Shown here in pieces: positions 42,337-54,072 of a stretch of DNA of 64,000 nt. The notes beneath the pieces are model-generated. The model saw only the letters and a program-made list of their open reading frames with translations, was not told where the DNA came from and did no database searches. The DNA comes from Geotrypetes seraphini. Lineage: Eukaryota; Chordata; Amphibia; Gymnophiona; Dermophiidae. Each line of letters begins with the position of its first letter. The first letter of the stretch is position 1. A program made the translations under genes and the position numbers. The stretch is from the NCBI RefSeq assembly GCF_902459505.1, contig NC_047086.1:113449670-113513669 (forward strand), in the 5' to 3' direction.

Positions 42337-43282
42337 TTAGGAGAATAAATTTTGTAATACTGTTTGGTCAAACTGTCCATTCCATCTGGAGAAAGTATCC
42401 AGACAATAGTGAGACATGAAAGTATGAACCGAGGACCAAGTAGCAGCCTTGAAAATCTCCTCAATAGGTGTAGATCTGAGGAAAGCTACGGAAGCTGTCA
42501 TTGCTCTGACTTTATGGGCTGTGACTCTACTGTGTAGGGGTAATCCAGCCTGGGCATAGCAGAATGAGATACAAGCAGCCATCCAGTTGGAGATGGTACG
42601 CTTAGAGATAGGATGTCCCAACTTATTTGGATCAAAGGAGACAAAAAGTTGAGGAGCAGTTCTGTGTGGTTTGGTGCGTTCCAAATAGAAGGCCAAAGCA
42701 CGTTTACAGTCCAGAGTATGAAGAGCTACTTCTCCAGGATGGAAAAAACACTGGAAGAACAATAGATTGGTTGAGATGAAATTCCGATACCACTTTAGGG
42801 AGGAATTTTGGATGAGTATGTAGGACCACTTTGTCATGATGAAACACCGTGAAAGGTGGATCAGCAACTAAAGCTTGCAGCTCACTGACTCATCGAGCAG
42901 AAGTGAGGGTGATGAGAAACACCACTTTCCAAGTGAGATACTTCAGATGAGCCTTGTCAATTGGTTTAAATAGAGGCTTCATCAGCTGAGCAAGGACAAC
43001 ATTGAGGTCCCAAACCACAGGAGGCGGTTTGATAGGAGGTTTGACATTGAAAAGTCCTTTCATGAATCTGGAAACCACCGGATGAGCAGGGAGGGGTTTC
43101 CCTTCAGTAGGTTGATGGAAAGCCGCAATTGCACTGAGATGGACTCGGATCAATGTAGACTTGAGGCCAGAAGTGGATAAGTGCAAAATGTAATCCAAAA
43201 CAGGAGATAAGGAGGAATTTTGAGGCTTCTTATCATGAGAAAAACACCATGTAGAAAATCTAGTCCATTTTGGTGATAGCAT
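42337..43282 (-). pseudogene. DIRS tyrosine recombinase region
   Basis: 'STSGLKSTLIRVHLSAIAAFH' is a core-binding region. 'ISKRTISNWMAACISFC' and 'VTAHKVRAMTASVAFLRS' contain the H-x-x-R catalytic part, with a distal 'FMSHYCLD' tyrosine. In DIRS this enzyme integrates circular DNA in place of integrase. It is broken. Confidence 0.85.
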
Positions 43283-43364
43283 TATCTAGTAGTAGGTTTC
43301 CTAGAAGCCTCTAAAACGTCTCTTACAGATTGAGAAAACTGAAGAGGAGTCATGTTGAGAGGTA

Positions 43365-45110
43365 CTAAGCTGTCAGGTGTAGAGACTGCAGGTTGGGATG
43401 AAGGAGAGACCCTTGACACTGTGTAAGGAGAGATGGAAAAACTGGTAGAAGGTATGGTTCCCTGCTGCTGAGTTGAAGAAGGGAGTACCAAGATTGTCTC
43501 GGCCAGCGAGGAGCAATCAGAATCATGGTGGCATGATTGTTCTTCAACTTGACCAGAGTCTTGAGAATGTGAGGGAATGGAGGGAATGCATATAGGAAGA
43601 GATTCGTCCATTCCAGAAGAAAAGCATCTGCCTCGAGGCGATGAGGAGAGTATATCCTGGAGCAGAACTGAGGCAGTCTATAGTTGTAGGGAGCTGTAAA
43701 GAAGTCTATTTGAGGCGTTCCCCACTGTGAAAAAATGTGATGAAGAGGCGAGGAATGGAGTGTCCATTCGTGAGGTTGCAGAAGATGACTCAAGTTGTCC
43801 GACAAGTAATTCTTCGCCCCTTGTATGTAGACAGCTTTGAGGAAGGCGTTGTGGCGGATTGCCCAATTCCAAACCTTCAGAGCTTCTTGGCAAAGGGAGG
43901 CAGATCCTGTCCCTCCCTGTTTGTTGACATAATACATGGCGACTTGGTTGTCCGAATGAGGACTACCTGGTCATGAAGAAGATAGCCTTGAGATCGCTCT
44001 GAGTTTCAACAGATTGATATGACACTGACGATCCGTACTGGTCCAGTGGCCTTGTGTACAGAGACCATTGAGATGAGCACCCCAAGCGTAGGTCGCAGAA
44101 TCTGTCGTGAGGACCTTCTGATGGGGGGGTGTTTGAAAAAGCAAGCCTCTGGAGAGATTGGAAGAGAGCATCCACCAATTGAGAGACTGCTTCAATGAAG
44201 GAGTGTCTGTTATATGTCGAGAAAGTGGGTTGCAAACCTGCGTCCATTGAGATGCCAGGGTCCACTGAGGAATTCTGAGGTGAAGTCTGGCAAAAGGAGT
44301 CATGTGTACTGTGGAGGCCATGTGACCTAGGAGTACCATCATGTGTCTCGTAGATGGAAGAGCGGGAAGACAATGTATGACAGAGTTGAAGAAGAGCTTC
44401 CAGATGTTGTTGTTGGGGGAATGCTCTGAGTTGAACAGTGTCCAGAAAAGCTCCGATAAATTGTAGATTCTGTGGAGGCTGAAGTTGGGATTTGGGAAAG
44501 TTGATTTCGAATCCCAAACTTTGTAGGAACCAGGTAGTCCGTTGGGTCGCTACAATAACCCCTCGAGATGTTGAATCTTCGATGAGCCAGTCGTTGAGGT
44601 AGGGAAAACCTGAAGACCATGGTTCCTTAGAGTTGCTGCTACCACTACCAGGCACTTGGTGAACACTCTAGGAGATGAAGCCAGGCCGAAGGGCAGCACT
44701 CTGTATTGATAATGCAGATTCCCCACCCGAAATCTGAGATATTGACGGGAGGCTGGATGAATTGGAATATGAGTGTAGGCCTCCTTGAGATCCAGAGAGC
44801 ATAACCAGTCGTTCTGCTTGAGAAGGGGATAAAGGGATTCCAGGGACAGTATTCAAAATTTTTCTTTGACCAAAAATTTGTTGAGAGCCCTGAGATCCAG
44901 AATGGGCTGCAGATCGCCCGTCTTCTTCAGAACAAGGAAGTAACAGGAGTTAAACCCCCTGTTCTGCTGTTCCAAAGGAACTGGTTCGATAGCATGGAGA
45001 CGAAGCAGAGCTTGAGCTTCCTGAAGAAGAGTGGTCTGGAAAGGATTGGATTGATACTCTCTTGGAGGAAGCTCTGGTGGAACCTGAGTGAAATGAAGAA
45101 AGTATCCTTC
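43365..45110 (-). pseudogene. DIRS reverse transcriptase and RNase H region
   Basis: 'CYFLVLKKTGDLQPILDLRAL' marks the start of the RT fingers. 'FPYLNDWLIE' is the YLDD-equivalent catalytic segment, and 'SLGFEINFPKSQL' is the following motif. 'LTTDSATYAWGAHLNG' marks RNase H. The order is as in DIRS1-type elements. It is broken. Confidence 0.85.
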
Positions 45111-45699
45111 CCTGATGATGGTCAGCACCCAGAGGTCGGATGTAATTGTCATCCATCGGTGGTAAAAATGATGGAGACGACCTTCTATAGGGGGAAGAGA
45201 AGTCAGAGACAGAACGATGGAGGTTATGCTCTGTTGTAAACAGTCAAAAAGGCTGTGAAGCCTTAGGTGCAGCACAAGGTTGAGATTTTTGTTGCTTCTG
45301 AGGCTGCTGTTTCTTAGGATGGGAGCAAGTATAAGGAGCCGCCCTTGGAGCAAAACGCCTCTGGTAAATGGGAGGAGGACGTGTAGACTTGGCAGGAGTT
45401 GGCTTGGGCTGTCTGACAATAGAAGCGAAAGATTTTTCATGTTCAGACAACTTCTTGGTGGCTGCCTCGATAGATTCATCAAAGAGGTCATTGCCTGCAC
45501 TAGGATAGCCAAGCAGTCCTGAAGATTAGGGTCCATGTCAATGGTATGAAGCCAGGCAAGGCGACGTGTTGCTACAGAGCAAGCAGCCACCTGGCCAGAC
45601 AACTCGAAGGCATCATAAGATGACTGAAGGAGATGTAATCTGAGTTGTGATAGAGAAGCAATGACTTCTTGAAATTCAAAGTGTTTTTGAATATCCAAA

Positions 45700-47370
45700 T
45701 AACTCAAAAATTTAGGTAAAAGAGTTATGAGGAACTCAAAATAAGTAATAAAATGAAAATTATAATTAAGGACTTTAAAGGACATCATAGAATTTTGATA
45801 GATGCGACGTCCGAATTTGTTCATAGTTTTCCCTTCCCTTCCAGGAGGAATAGTGGCATAAACCTTTGAAGGATGGGACCTCTTTAAGGATGACTCCACA
45901 AGCAGGGATTGATGAGATAACTGTGAGTTGTCAAACCCTTTGCGATGGAGAGTTTTATACCTAAAGACCAATTTGCCTGGAACAGGTGGAATGGTATAAG
46001 GGGTCTCCAGGCATCTGGCAAAAGTATGAGACAAAAGCTTGTGAAGAGGAAGCTTAAGTGACTCTGCCGGAGATTGAGGCAGATGCATGACTTCGAGATA
46101 CTCCTTAGAGTATTTGGAACCAGCATCTAATTGAAGATCCAAGTCAACAGCCATCTGACGAAGAAAAGATGAAAAAGATAGCTGATCTGCCAATGCTTTG
46201 CCTCGAGAAGGACTCCAGGTCATCGCAGCCTGGGTCAAAGATGAAGCTTCGGCAGGAAAAAAGGCATCAAAAGAATATGGAGACTTGGGTGAAGCAATCA
46301 AAACCGCTGCATCCTCGAGGTGTGGAAGTGGAGACCTCGAGAGTCGGCGGTCTAGTCGAAGTAGGAGTAGATCGAGGCTTAGTTGAAGAGGGACGTTCTT
46401 TAGAAAAAGGACTATGCCTGGAAGTATGCCTCAATTAAGGCCTCGATAGTCGGTGAGAATGGTGCTTGGAAGCAGATCTCGAAGATCGAGGAGACTTCAC
46501 CTTGGAAACAGAAGCAGCCGATGCCACCAAAGAATGGATAGGACTGTAGGCTGCAGATCGAAGCTCCAGAGGCTTGGTGGAGGAACCTCGATGCACTCCC
46601 AAAGACTCTGCTCCTTGTATAGAGTGTGAGGATTCCTGTCGAGGCACTTGCAAAGATTCTGCTCCTTGCTTTATGTGCTTAGATGCCAGACCAGACACTC
46701 ATAGAAACTCTGCTCCCTGCAAAGAGTGTGCAAGCTCAGACTGAGGCAAAGGAAGCGGCTTGACCTCGTGGGAGTCTGCAGAATGCCCAGGCTGGATGAG
46801 AGGAAGAAGCTTCGGTCCCATATTAGTAAGGAACTGAATGAATTGCTTCTCCAACATGGTCTGGAAAGAAGCTGGCAAGGATGAATCCGCGTCTGAAACC
46901 GGACCACCTGTTTTGGCTGGAGGTTCCATCGAGGCGGGTGTAAATGTGCTTCGACTTGGAAGTCTTAGGCACCTTAAGCACCACCGCTGGAACTTTCTGT
47001 TGAGCTATCTGACCTGAGGATACAGGGGAAGATACAGCAGACGTCGTCGAGGAGAGAGCCGCTGCAAACGATGAAGGTCTGATGAGGCTCGAGGTGGAAG
47101 CAGTAGAAACAGCAGGAGTCTCGGTCGAAGGTGAGGTCGAGGTTGCCTTCGAAGTCGAGGGATCGGAGGAAGAATCCATCCCGAAGAGCTTCTCCACCAA
47201 AAGATGACGACGTTTAAGGGCTCGAGGTTGAAGAGTAGCACAGCGTTGGCACGACTTCGGTTGATGATCCGGCCCAAGGCACTTGAGGCACCAACGGTGT
47301 GGGTCTGTGAGGGAAATCGCACGCTGGCACTGGCTACACTTCTTGAAGCCCGTTGCTGGCTGGGACATAG
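45700..47370 (-). pseudogene. DIRS Gag-like region
   Basis: The N-terminal part has a cysteine cluster ('KKCSQCQRAI', 'CLKCLGPDH', 'CQRCATL') like the zinc-binding head of DIRS ORF1 proteins. A serine-rich stretch and a longer capsid-like segment follow. It presumably packaged element RNA. It is a fossil. Confidence 0.7.
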
Positions 47371-47757
47371 GAGGAAAAACAGCCGCCGCAAAATCAAAGC
47401 CCCTGGTCTGCGGCCGAGTGGCCTGCCCCGGCAGCCGAACGGAAGAAAGTAATTAAAAAAAAAAAAAAGAAAAAGAAAAAAAACCTACGATTCGTGAAGA
47501 AAAAACACAAACTGCGGTGTAGAGAAGGTACGAAGTAACAAAGTTAAACGCAGAGAGTCAAAGATGGACTTCTTGGCTCCGCGGAGAACTGAGGAGACGC
47601 GCCCTACGCTGGGCGGGAAGGCACTTGCGCATGCGCGGTGTGGTTGACTCAAAACTTCTAGTTTCTTCAAGCAAGTCTGCTTGCGAGCTTCCGCATCCGG
47701 TCCGCTGATGACATCACCCATATGTGAGAATAGGCTGCCTGCTTGTCCTGGGATAAA

Positions 47758-47825
47758 ATGATTTTATTTTCAATTTAGTGACTGAAATGTGTCAGTTGTG
47801 AGAATTTATATCTGCTGTCTATACA
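47758..47825 (+). mobile_element. Fragment of the 51-kb hAT family
   Basis: 'atgattttattttcaattta' and 'gagaatttatatctgctgtc' closely match 52700-52765 inside the hAT element at 51076-54064. The next part of that family resumes at 50735, after the Tigger-like element. Confidence 0.6.
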
Positions 47826-48097
47826 GTAGAACTTCTGTAAGTTGACCACCCAAGGGACTGTAACAAACTAATCAACATACGGGGGTGGTCAACATAAGGA
47901 ACTAGGTCTACTGTACTGCTACATACATGTACTTTACTTTCTTGTACAGTTTTTATAGAGAATATCATACAAAATCAAAACACAGTAAAACAATACATAC
48001 AGTATCATACAAAATCAATACATTTACTGTTTTCTCATGTTTTAATCATTCTTTCTGAAAAAAAAAGTCAGTCTTGATCTATTTCTTATTCTTATTA

Positions 48098-49087
48098 CAA
48101 AGGTTCAATATTTTTATAAACGACCTGGAAGAGGAAACAACATGCAATATAATAAAGTTTGCAGATGATACAAAACTATGTCGGGCGGTTGGCTCTCTAA
48201 GGGATTGCGAGGACCTCCAGAAAGATCTGAACCAGCTGGAAACGTGTGCGATAAAGTGGCAGATGAACTTTAACATAAACAAATGCAAGGTGATGCATCT
48301 AGGAAAGAAAAACAAGGAACATGAGTATAAGATGTTGGGGGTGAAGTTAGCAAAATGCGAACAGGAAAGGGATTTGGGGGTACTGATTGACAGTACCCTA
48401 AAGCCATCGGCTCAATGTGCGGTGGCGGCGAAGAAAGCAAACAGGATGTTGGGCATAATTAAGAAGGGGATTACGAGTAGATCGGAAGATGTCATAATGC
48501 CTCTTTATAGAACAATGGTCAGACCGCACTTAGAATACTGTGTCCAACACTGGTCTCCATACCTTAAAAAGGAATATAACTCTGCTGGAGAAAGTGCAGA
48601 GGCGAGCCACGAAACTTATCAAAGGAATGGAACATTTGAGCTACAAAGATCGACTCAGGAAGCTGGGACTGTTTACCCTTGAGAAGAGAAGACTGAGAGG
48701 GGATTTGATAGAGACTTTTAAAATATTAAAAGGATTTGATAAAATAGACCAAGAAGCAGCTTTACTGAAATTTTCAGATGTGACACAGACAAGAGGTCAT
48801 AGCCTGAAACTGAGTGGCAGCAGGTTTAGGACAAATGTCAGAAAATTCTGTTTCACACAGCGCGTGGTGGGTGCTTGGAATGCACTCCCAGAGGAGGTTG
48901 TGGAGGAGACTACTGTACTGGGATTCAAACGCAAGTTGGATGCACAGCTTCTTGCATTTCATATTGAGGGATACGGTAAATCCAGGTCTCCAAAAAGGAG
49001 TACCTAAATGGGCTGCCGCGTGTGCGGATCACTGGACTAGATGGACCTCGGTCTGATCCGGTGAGGGCGTTTCTTATGTTCTTATGT
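48098..49087 (+). mobile_element. CR1 LINE, 3' third
   Basis: It begins '[21 protein letters not shown]' with 'FADDTKLCRAV' intact, continues 'KWQMNFNINKCKVMHLGKKN' and '[18 protein letters not shown]', then shifts frame near 48575 to the C-terminal part ending near 49007. The tail 'ttcttatgttcttatg' ends at 49087. It lies within the Tigger-like element. Confidence 0.9.
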
Positions 49088-49256
49088 AAGTTGAGAAAGC
49101 ACTTTTAATGCTGGCTACACCACTCAGTATACCTGGGCATTTTCCACAGCAAATAACTTCAACTGCATTATCAGATGCCTGACATCCTCTTTGTGCCATC
49201 CTCACTTGCTTCTACCACTTCATCAGCACCTTCATGCACTTTTACACTGGTCTGTA

Positions 49257-50501
49257 CTATATTGCTTGGAAAACTGCTTCTGGGTCAGGTTCATTACAGG
49301 TTGCCATCTCATCATCCATTGCAACAAAGCCTTCAAAATCTACTCCTTCGAATTCTGCCATGGGACATGGATTGTCTGATGGGGCTAAAACATTGCGCTC
49401 TTGGGTTGTGACAAATCCAACATTCTTGAAATGCTTCTGTATTGTTTCTGGCTGAGCTTTTTTGCAAGCATAGCTGATCCAGAGCACAGCATCCAGAGTG
49501 TTAACTGATACAGCGGATAAAGTTGCTTCAACAGGCGGACCACAGGTTTGTGTTTCAGTAATGACCACTGCAGGACCTGGGCTTGGTAGTGCATTTTAAT
49601 GTTTTGATGATGGTCAAAAGGTTGGAGTTTTAAGTTTGTGTTTGGAGGCAGAAATTTCAGTGTCACATTTGTGAGATGATTCACTTGCGGGTGGCCAGGA
49701 CAGTTGTGTACTGTCAATAGAATAGACTGTTTCTTCTTCTTCTTCATTTTTCAGTCGATATCCCTTACTCATTCCTCAAATAGGACACCAGTCATCTATG
49801 TGCATTTGTTTGATCTCCAAGTGATGTGGAGGTCTTCAGGCTTCAGGTTCTTGAATGTGCTTTGCAGATTTACTAGTCACCAAGGGCTTTAGTTTCTCAC
49901 TGGTTGAGCAAGCACATAGCAGTTTTACGCTCTTACATTTGTCACCCTTCATGATGAGGCTCCTGTCAACCATTACCTTGAAAAAGAGACCGCACTCTTC
50001 AGTGTTAAAGATGTCATCATCTTTGAAGCCTCTGATGAAGTCCAAGAACTTTTTGATGAACTCTTCCACAACTTCTACTGGAACTTCATTAGCTTCACTA
50101 CACAAGACTTTCTGGGAGATCTCATGTCACAGTTTAAATTTCTCCAGCCAACCACTTGATGCTTGGAAATCTGTCACTCCAAATTCTTGTGCAAATTTTT
50201 TTAGCAACTTTTTGGATCACTGGCCTGGAGATTCAGGCATTAACTGAACTCATTTGAAACAACTTAACATGGCTTCATTTACTTCATTGAGGGAAGATTT
50301 CCTCCTTTTCTGCTGTAAGTCTTCGCTTTTCTTACCATATCTCTCCAAGTACTCATGTTTACATTTTTGGATATTGCTAACTGGTCTTGCTAACACAAAA
50401 TATTCTGCCATCTTTCCTTGGCTGCTGCTTTCCAGAAAATGTAGAAGATCAACCTTTTCCTTCAATGTTGGCTCTTTGAGTTCTTTCCTTTGGGCCATCA
50501 T
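49257..50501 (-). pseudogene. Tigger-like transposase remnant
   Basis: 83 codons at 50250-50501 begin 'MMAQRKELKEPTLKEKVDLL', the DNA-binding N-terminus. 'SKSAKHIQEPEA' ends the 89-codon middle piece. The 49385-49747 piece has 'VHNCPGHPQV' and 'FLPPNTNLKLQPFD', equivalent to the second catalytic D region (DNAPGHP) and the following conserved PPN motif. The usual DNAP reads HNCP here. Together they cover most of a pogo-type DDE transposase, in at least three frames. Confidence 0.8.
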
Positions 50502-50542
50502 GTCTTGATTAACTGTACAAATTTTCAGTAATTGTAGGATAT

Positions 50543-50740
50543 ACAGTACTCCCCTGATATTCGCGGGGGTTCTGTTTCAGAAATCCCCATGAATTTTGAA
50601 AAACCACAAATACAGTTTTTCACCTGTCAAGAGGCAGGAGAGGGCAGCTGGAGCACCAGCGAGTGAAGAAAATCATTTGTGGTATGCTCCGACCGCCTCT
50701 TCCTGTTACTAAAGTAAGGCTACACCAATCAGGAGCTGCT
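50543..50740 (+). mobile_element. Second pogo/Tigger-type end
   Basis: 'cagtactcccctgatattcg' plus 'cgggggttctg' resembles the classic Tigger terminus. It points rightwards, so it belongs to another, truncated non-autonomous copy. No right end was found. Confidence 0.5.
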
Positions 50741-50983
50741 TTGACCTCTTTGAAAAAAAACAAAAACCTGGGTATAAATGATAATTACAATTTTCTCTGC
50801 ATAGAGTGTTTGTGGAGTTTAATTTTATGGTTGCCATTATGTATTGTTATTGTGTGTATATGAAAACTGAATGGAGGAAATTGCATTACAATTAGTACTA
50901 TTATTATGGGGGGTGGGGTCTGGGGCAGAACTTGGGCTGTCTGTGGTTGGGGGCACTCGGCTTGAAGAAGTTGAGAAACACTG
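50735..50983 (+). mobile_element. hAT right-end fragment
   Basis: 'gacctctttgaaaa' and 'tataaatgataatta' match 52970-53015 of the 51-kb hAT family. 'gttgagaaacactgg' near 50969-50983 looks like a hAT right terminus (inverse of 'cagtgtttctcaac'). Confidence 0.5.
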
Positions 50984-51414
50984 GACTAATCAGTGTGATT
51001 CTTTTGCAGACAGAGAAGCTATGAGTAGGCACATATTGAGCAATAGTTGCATTCTGTGCAACTCACCCACTAGCACAGGGCCGCCATCAGGGCAGTACTA
51101 CCAGTCCTGCATTCAGGGGCCCGGAGCTGACAGGGGGCCCGGGCTCCCCCAGAGTCCTAGGCCACAGTCTAGGAAGGGGGCGGGCCGCCCCAGGTGCACA
51201 GGAGAGAGCTGGACGGTGAACCCGCGGAGTTCAATACATCTCTAGCCGCGAGGCTCGTCTTCTGTTCCTACCTGCCCTGCCGCTCATATATAGCCGATCG
51301 GAAGTGTTCCCCGATGTCAGCGCTGACGTCGGAGGGAGGGCTTAAGCAAAGCTGGGCTGGGAGGCAAACGCGGAACACAAAAGGGGGGAGGGAGTGCATT
51401 TTGGACACAAGGCA

Positions 51415-51840
51415 TGAACTTGGGAGAGAGGAAGGGAGGGAAAGAGATGCTGAGGTGGGGGAGGGAATGTGTTTTTGGACACAGAAGGCATGGACTTGGG
51501 AGAGAGGAAGGGAGGGAAAGAGATGCTGAGGTTGGGGAGGGAATGTGTTTTTGGACACAGAAGGCATGGACTTTGGAGAGAGGAAGGGAGGGAAAGAGAT
51601 GCAGAGGTGGGGGAGGGAATGGGTTTTTGGACTCAGAAGGCATGGATTTTGGAGAGAGGAAGGGAGGGAAAGAGATGCTGAGGTGGGGGATGGAATGGGT
51701 TTTTGGACACAGAAGGCATGGACTTGGGAGAGAGGAAGGGAGGGAAAGAGATGCTGAGGTGGGGGAGGGAATGGGTTTTTGGACACAGAAGGCATGGACT
51801 TGGGAGAGAGGAAGGGAGGGAAAGAGATGGTAGTGTACAC
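51415..51840. repeat. 76-bp GA-rich minisatellite
   Basis: About 5.5 units spaced 76 bases apart. Each has 'gagaggaagggagggaaaga', 'gatgctgaggtgggg' and 'tttttggacacagaaggcatg'. Long open frames on both strands come from the repetition. Confidence 0.92.
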
Positions 51841-52022
51841 GGGGAATAGAAGAAAGGAGAATTTTTGGTCATAGGGAGGGAGTGAGGTACAGATAGTGGC
51901 ATACCAGGGGGGGCGGTCCGCCCCGCCCCGGGTTTATGTCCCAAGGGGGTGCACAGCTGGCCACCCTCCAGTGTTCTCCCTAGGCCGTCAAATTGCGGCT
52001 CTTTAGCCACTTGAGTGCCATC

Positions 52023-52263
52023 GCCGCCATCGGGAACAGGCCGGCACCGAGTTCTCCCTGCTTTTCCCTTTGAGGCCGATCAACTCTCACCACTCGCATC
52101 AATTCTGACGTCGGAGAGGACGTTCTGGGCCAGCCAATCGCTGCCTGGATGGCCTAGAACGTCCTCTCCGACGTTAGAATTGACGTCGGGTGGCGAGAGT
52201 TGGTCGGCCCCGCGGGGAAGAGAAGCAGGGTAAACTCGGCGCCGGCCTGTTCCCGATGGCGGC
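52023..52263. repeat. Long hairpin
   Basis: The outer arms 'gccatcgggaacaggccgg' and their inverse, and inner arms 'gacgtcggagaggacgttct' and their inverse, meet near 52141. Arms are about 115 bp. Sequence to the right becomes GA-rich with 'gaaagaaaggggg' units. Confidence 0.88.
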
Positions 52264-52777
52264 AGTGGCAGCCTATTTCCCCAGTGGCGGTGGCAGCATT
52301 TTCCCAATGGTGGTGGCATAGGGGAGGGCAGGGAGAAAGAAAGAAAGGGGGGGGGCAGGAAGCCAGAAAGAAAGAAAGGGGGCAGGATGAAACAAAGAAA
52401 AATGAGGCACGGAGAGAGAGAGAAAGACAGACATACAGAACGAAAGAGGGTGTGGAGAGAGAAAGAAAGAAGGGGGCAGGGTGAGAGAGAGAGAAAAACA
52501 GACATACAGAAAGAAAGGGGGTATGGAGAGAGAGAAAAAGAAAGAAGGGGCAGGGTGAAACAAAGAAAAAGTTTGGGGAAGGAATGAGGTCTGGAGGAGA
52601 GGAAGCATACAGGAGGCTGAAAGAAGGGAAGAAATATTGGATGCACAGTCAGAAGAATGAAGTGCAACCAGAGACTGATGAAATTACCAAAGGTAGGAAA
52701 AATGATTTTATTTTGAATTTAGTGATCAAAATGTGTCTGCTTTGAGAATTTATATATGCTGTCTATATTTGCACTAT

Positions 52778-52910
52778 GGCCCCCTTTTACTAAACCGCAA
52801 TAGCATTTTTTAGCGCAGGGAGCCTATGAGTGTTGAGAGCAGCGTGGGGTATTCAGCGCAGCTCCCTGCGCTAAAAACCGCTATCGCGTTTTAGTAAAAA
52901 GGGAGGGGGA
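52778..52910. mobile_element. Foldback MITE
   Basis: The ends 'ggcccccttttactaaacc' and 'gttttagtaaaaaggg' are inverted. Inner arms 'tagcgcagggagc' and 'gctccctgcgcta' pair. It is nested in the hAT element. Confidence 0.8.
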
Positions 52911-54072
52911 AAATTTGTCTATTTTTGTATAGTTGTTACTGAGGTGACATTGCATAAAGTAATCTGCCTTGACCTCTTTGAAAACCCGCAGAATATAAAT
53001 GATAATTAACATTTTCTCTGCGTATAGCGTGCTTTGTGTTTTTAAAATTTTATTGTTGGTAGATCATTTTGACTTGGCCACAAAGGTAAGGGGGAGGGAG
53101 GGGAGCTGCTGAAAGACATATAGTAATCCTTGCAGGCTTGACTGTGCAGGGAATTATTTTTGTAAAATCATGTTTTGTTATGTGACTGGCATTATTTAGA
53201 CTTTAATTTTTATGAATGAATAGAATGAAAATGATATAAATTACTTGCTTGTTTTTATGTGCGTGCGCTGAAGGAAAGTGGAGAGAGAATGGGCTGAGGA
53301 TGCTGAAGGGAAGTGGGGAGAAGACGCTGATTTATAAATTGACAATTGTACAGAATATTGTTTCTTTTTTATATTCATCCATGGCTGCATGTTATTGATG
53401 TGCTCATATGCACTTATTTATCATCATAACATATACATCATCATTAACATGCAGCTGTGGATGTGTAAGGACAAGCTGAGGAGGATGGATGGGAAGGAAG
53501 GAAGGTGCACATATCAACATATTGTACATTTTTAACATGCATGATGCAGCTATAGGCAAGCTGAGGAGGATGGGATCATACAGATGTGTATGTTCAGATA
53601 TGCGCTCAGATGTGTAGTTTTTTCTGTTATATTTATTAAGCTTACAGTATTTATAAAAACACATTTAATACTTGTTACAAAAAATATTGTGCAATTGTGA
53701 TCTACTTCTGGCCTACAAAGGTCAAAAGAAATCCTTAACTGAGATTTTACATTCAAAAGTGAATTATAAGCTACTAGCACTATTATTTATTAGTTATTTA
53801 TTATGCAGATGTTTGTTAGTTTGTTATTAGTTCAGTATTAGACATATGTTAGTTTAGAATAGATAGGTATAGATTAGTTTAGTTTAGGTTAGGTTAGGGC
53901 CCTGCTGAAAGAGTCTACCTTGACGTGGTTGCAGGCTTACAAATCTTTTGGTCAAAGAGTGCGGCGACATGGAAGAAAAGGGGGTCGGGGGGGGTGAAGG
54001 GGTGCATGGGGGGCCCAATAGGATTGCTCAGTAAGGGGCCCTGAAATTTCTGATGGCAGCCCTGCACTAGCA

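Larger units (their letters stand above)
41954..47757 (-). mobile_element. DIRS-type tyrosine-recombinase retrotransposon
   Basis: Inverted terminal repeats of about 170 bp (41954-42130 and 47580-47757) agree at about 96% over the part compared. At 42215-42275, 'cctgttacggtaagtaactg' joined to 'ctttatcccaggacaagc' is the inverted copy of both element ends side by side, the internal complementary region typical of DIRS. From right to left come a Gag-like region (45700-47370), reverse transcriptase and RNase H (43365-45110) and tyrosine recombinase (42337-43282). There is no target duplication, as expected. It is broken in roughly half a dozen or more places but complete in layout. Confidence 0.9.
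47826..50542 (-). mobile_element. pogo/Tigger-like DNA transposon
   Basis: The left terminus 'cagtagaacttctgtaagtt' is of the Tigger type. Minus-strand fragments show the transposase in order: CENP-B-like helix-turn-helix start (50250-50501), then 'DDDIFNTEECGLFFKVMVDRS' from the DDE domain (49836-50105), then C-terminal parts (49257-49747). There are several frameshifts and stops, so it is dead. A CR1 copy (48098-49087) lies between the left end and the transposase end. The right terminus was not found. Confidence 0.75.
51076..54064 (+). mobile_element. Large non-autonomous hAT-type element
   Basis: The termini 'cagggccgccatcagggc' and 'ttctgatggcagccctg' are inverted copies. A perfect 8-bp direct repeat, cactagca, lies at 51068-51075 and 54065-54072. 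It is 2989 bp and encodes no recognisable transposase. It carries a 76-bp GA-rich tandem array (51415-51840), a long hairpin (52023-52263), a second GA-rich block (52320-52660) and a foldback MITE (52778-52910). The hairpin part, starting near 51893 with 'gtggcatacc', may be a separate insertion. Confidence 0.88.

Noticed and set aside
51268-52010. Long frames in the 76-bp GA-rich array
   Set aside because: Pure translation of the minisatellite; no domain, no start context, present on both strands.
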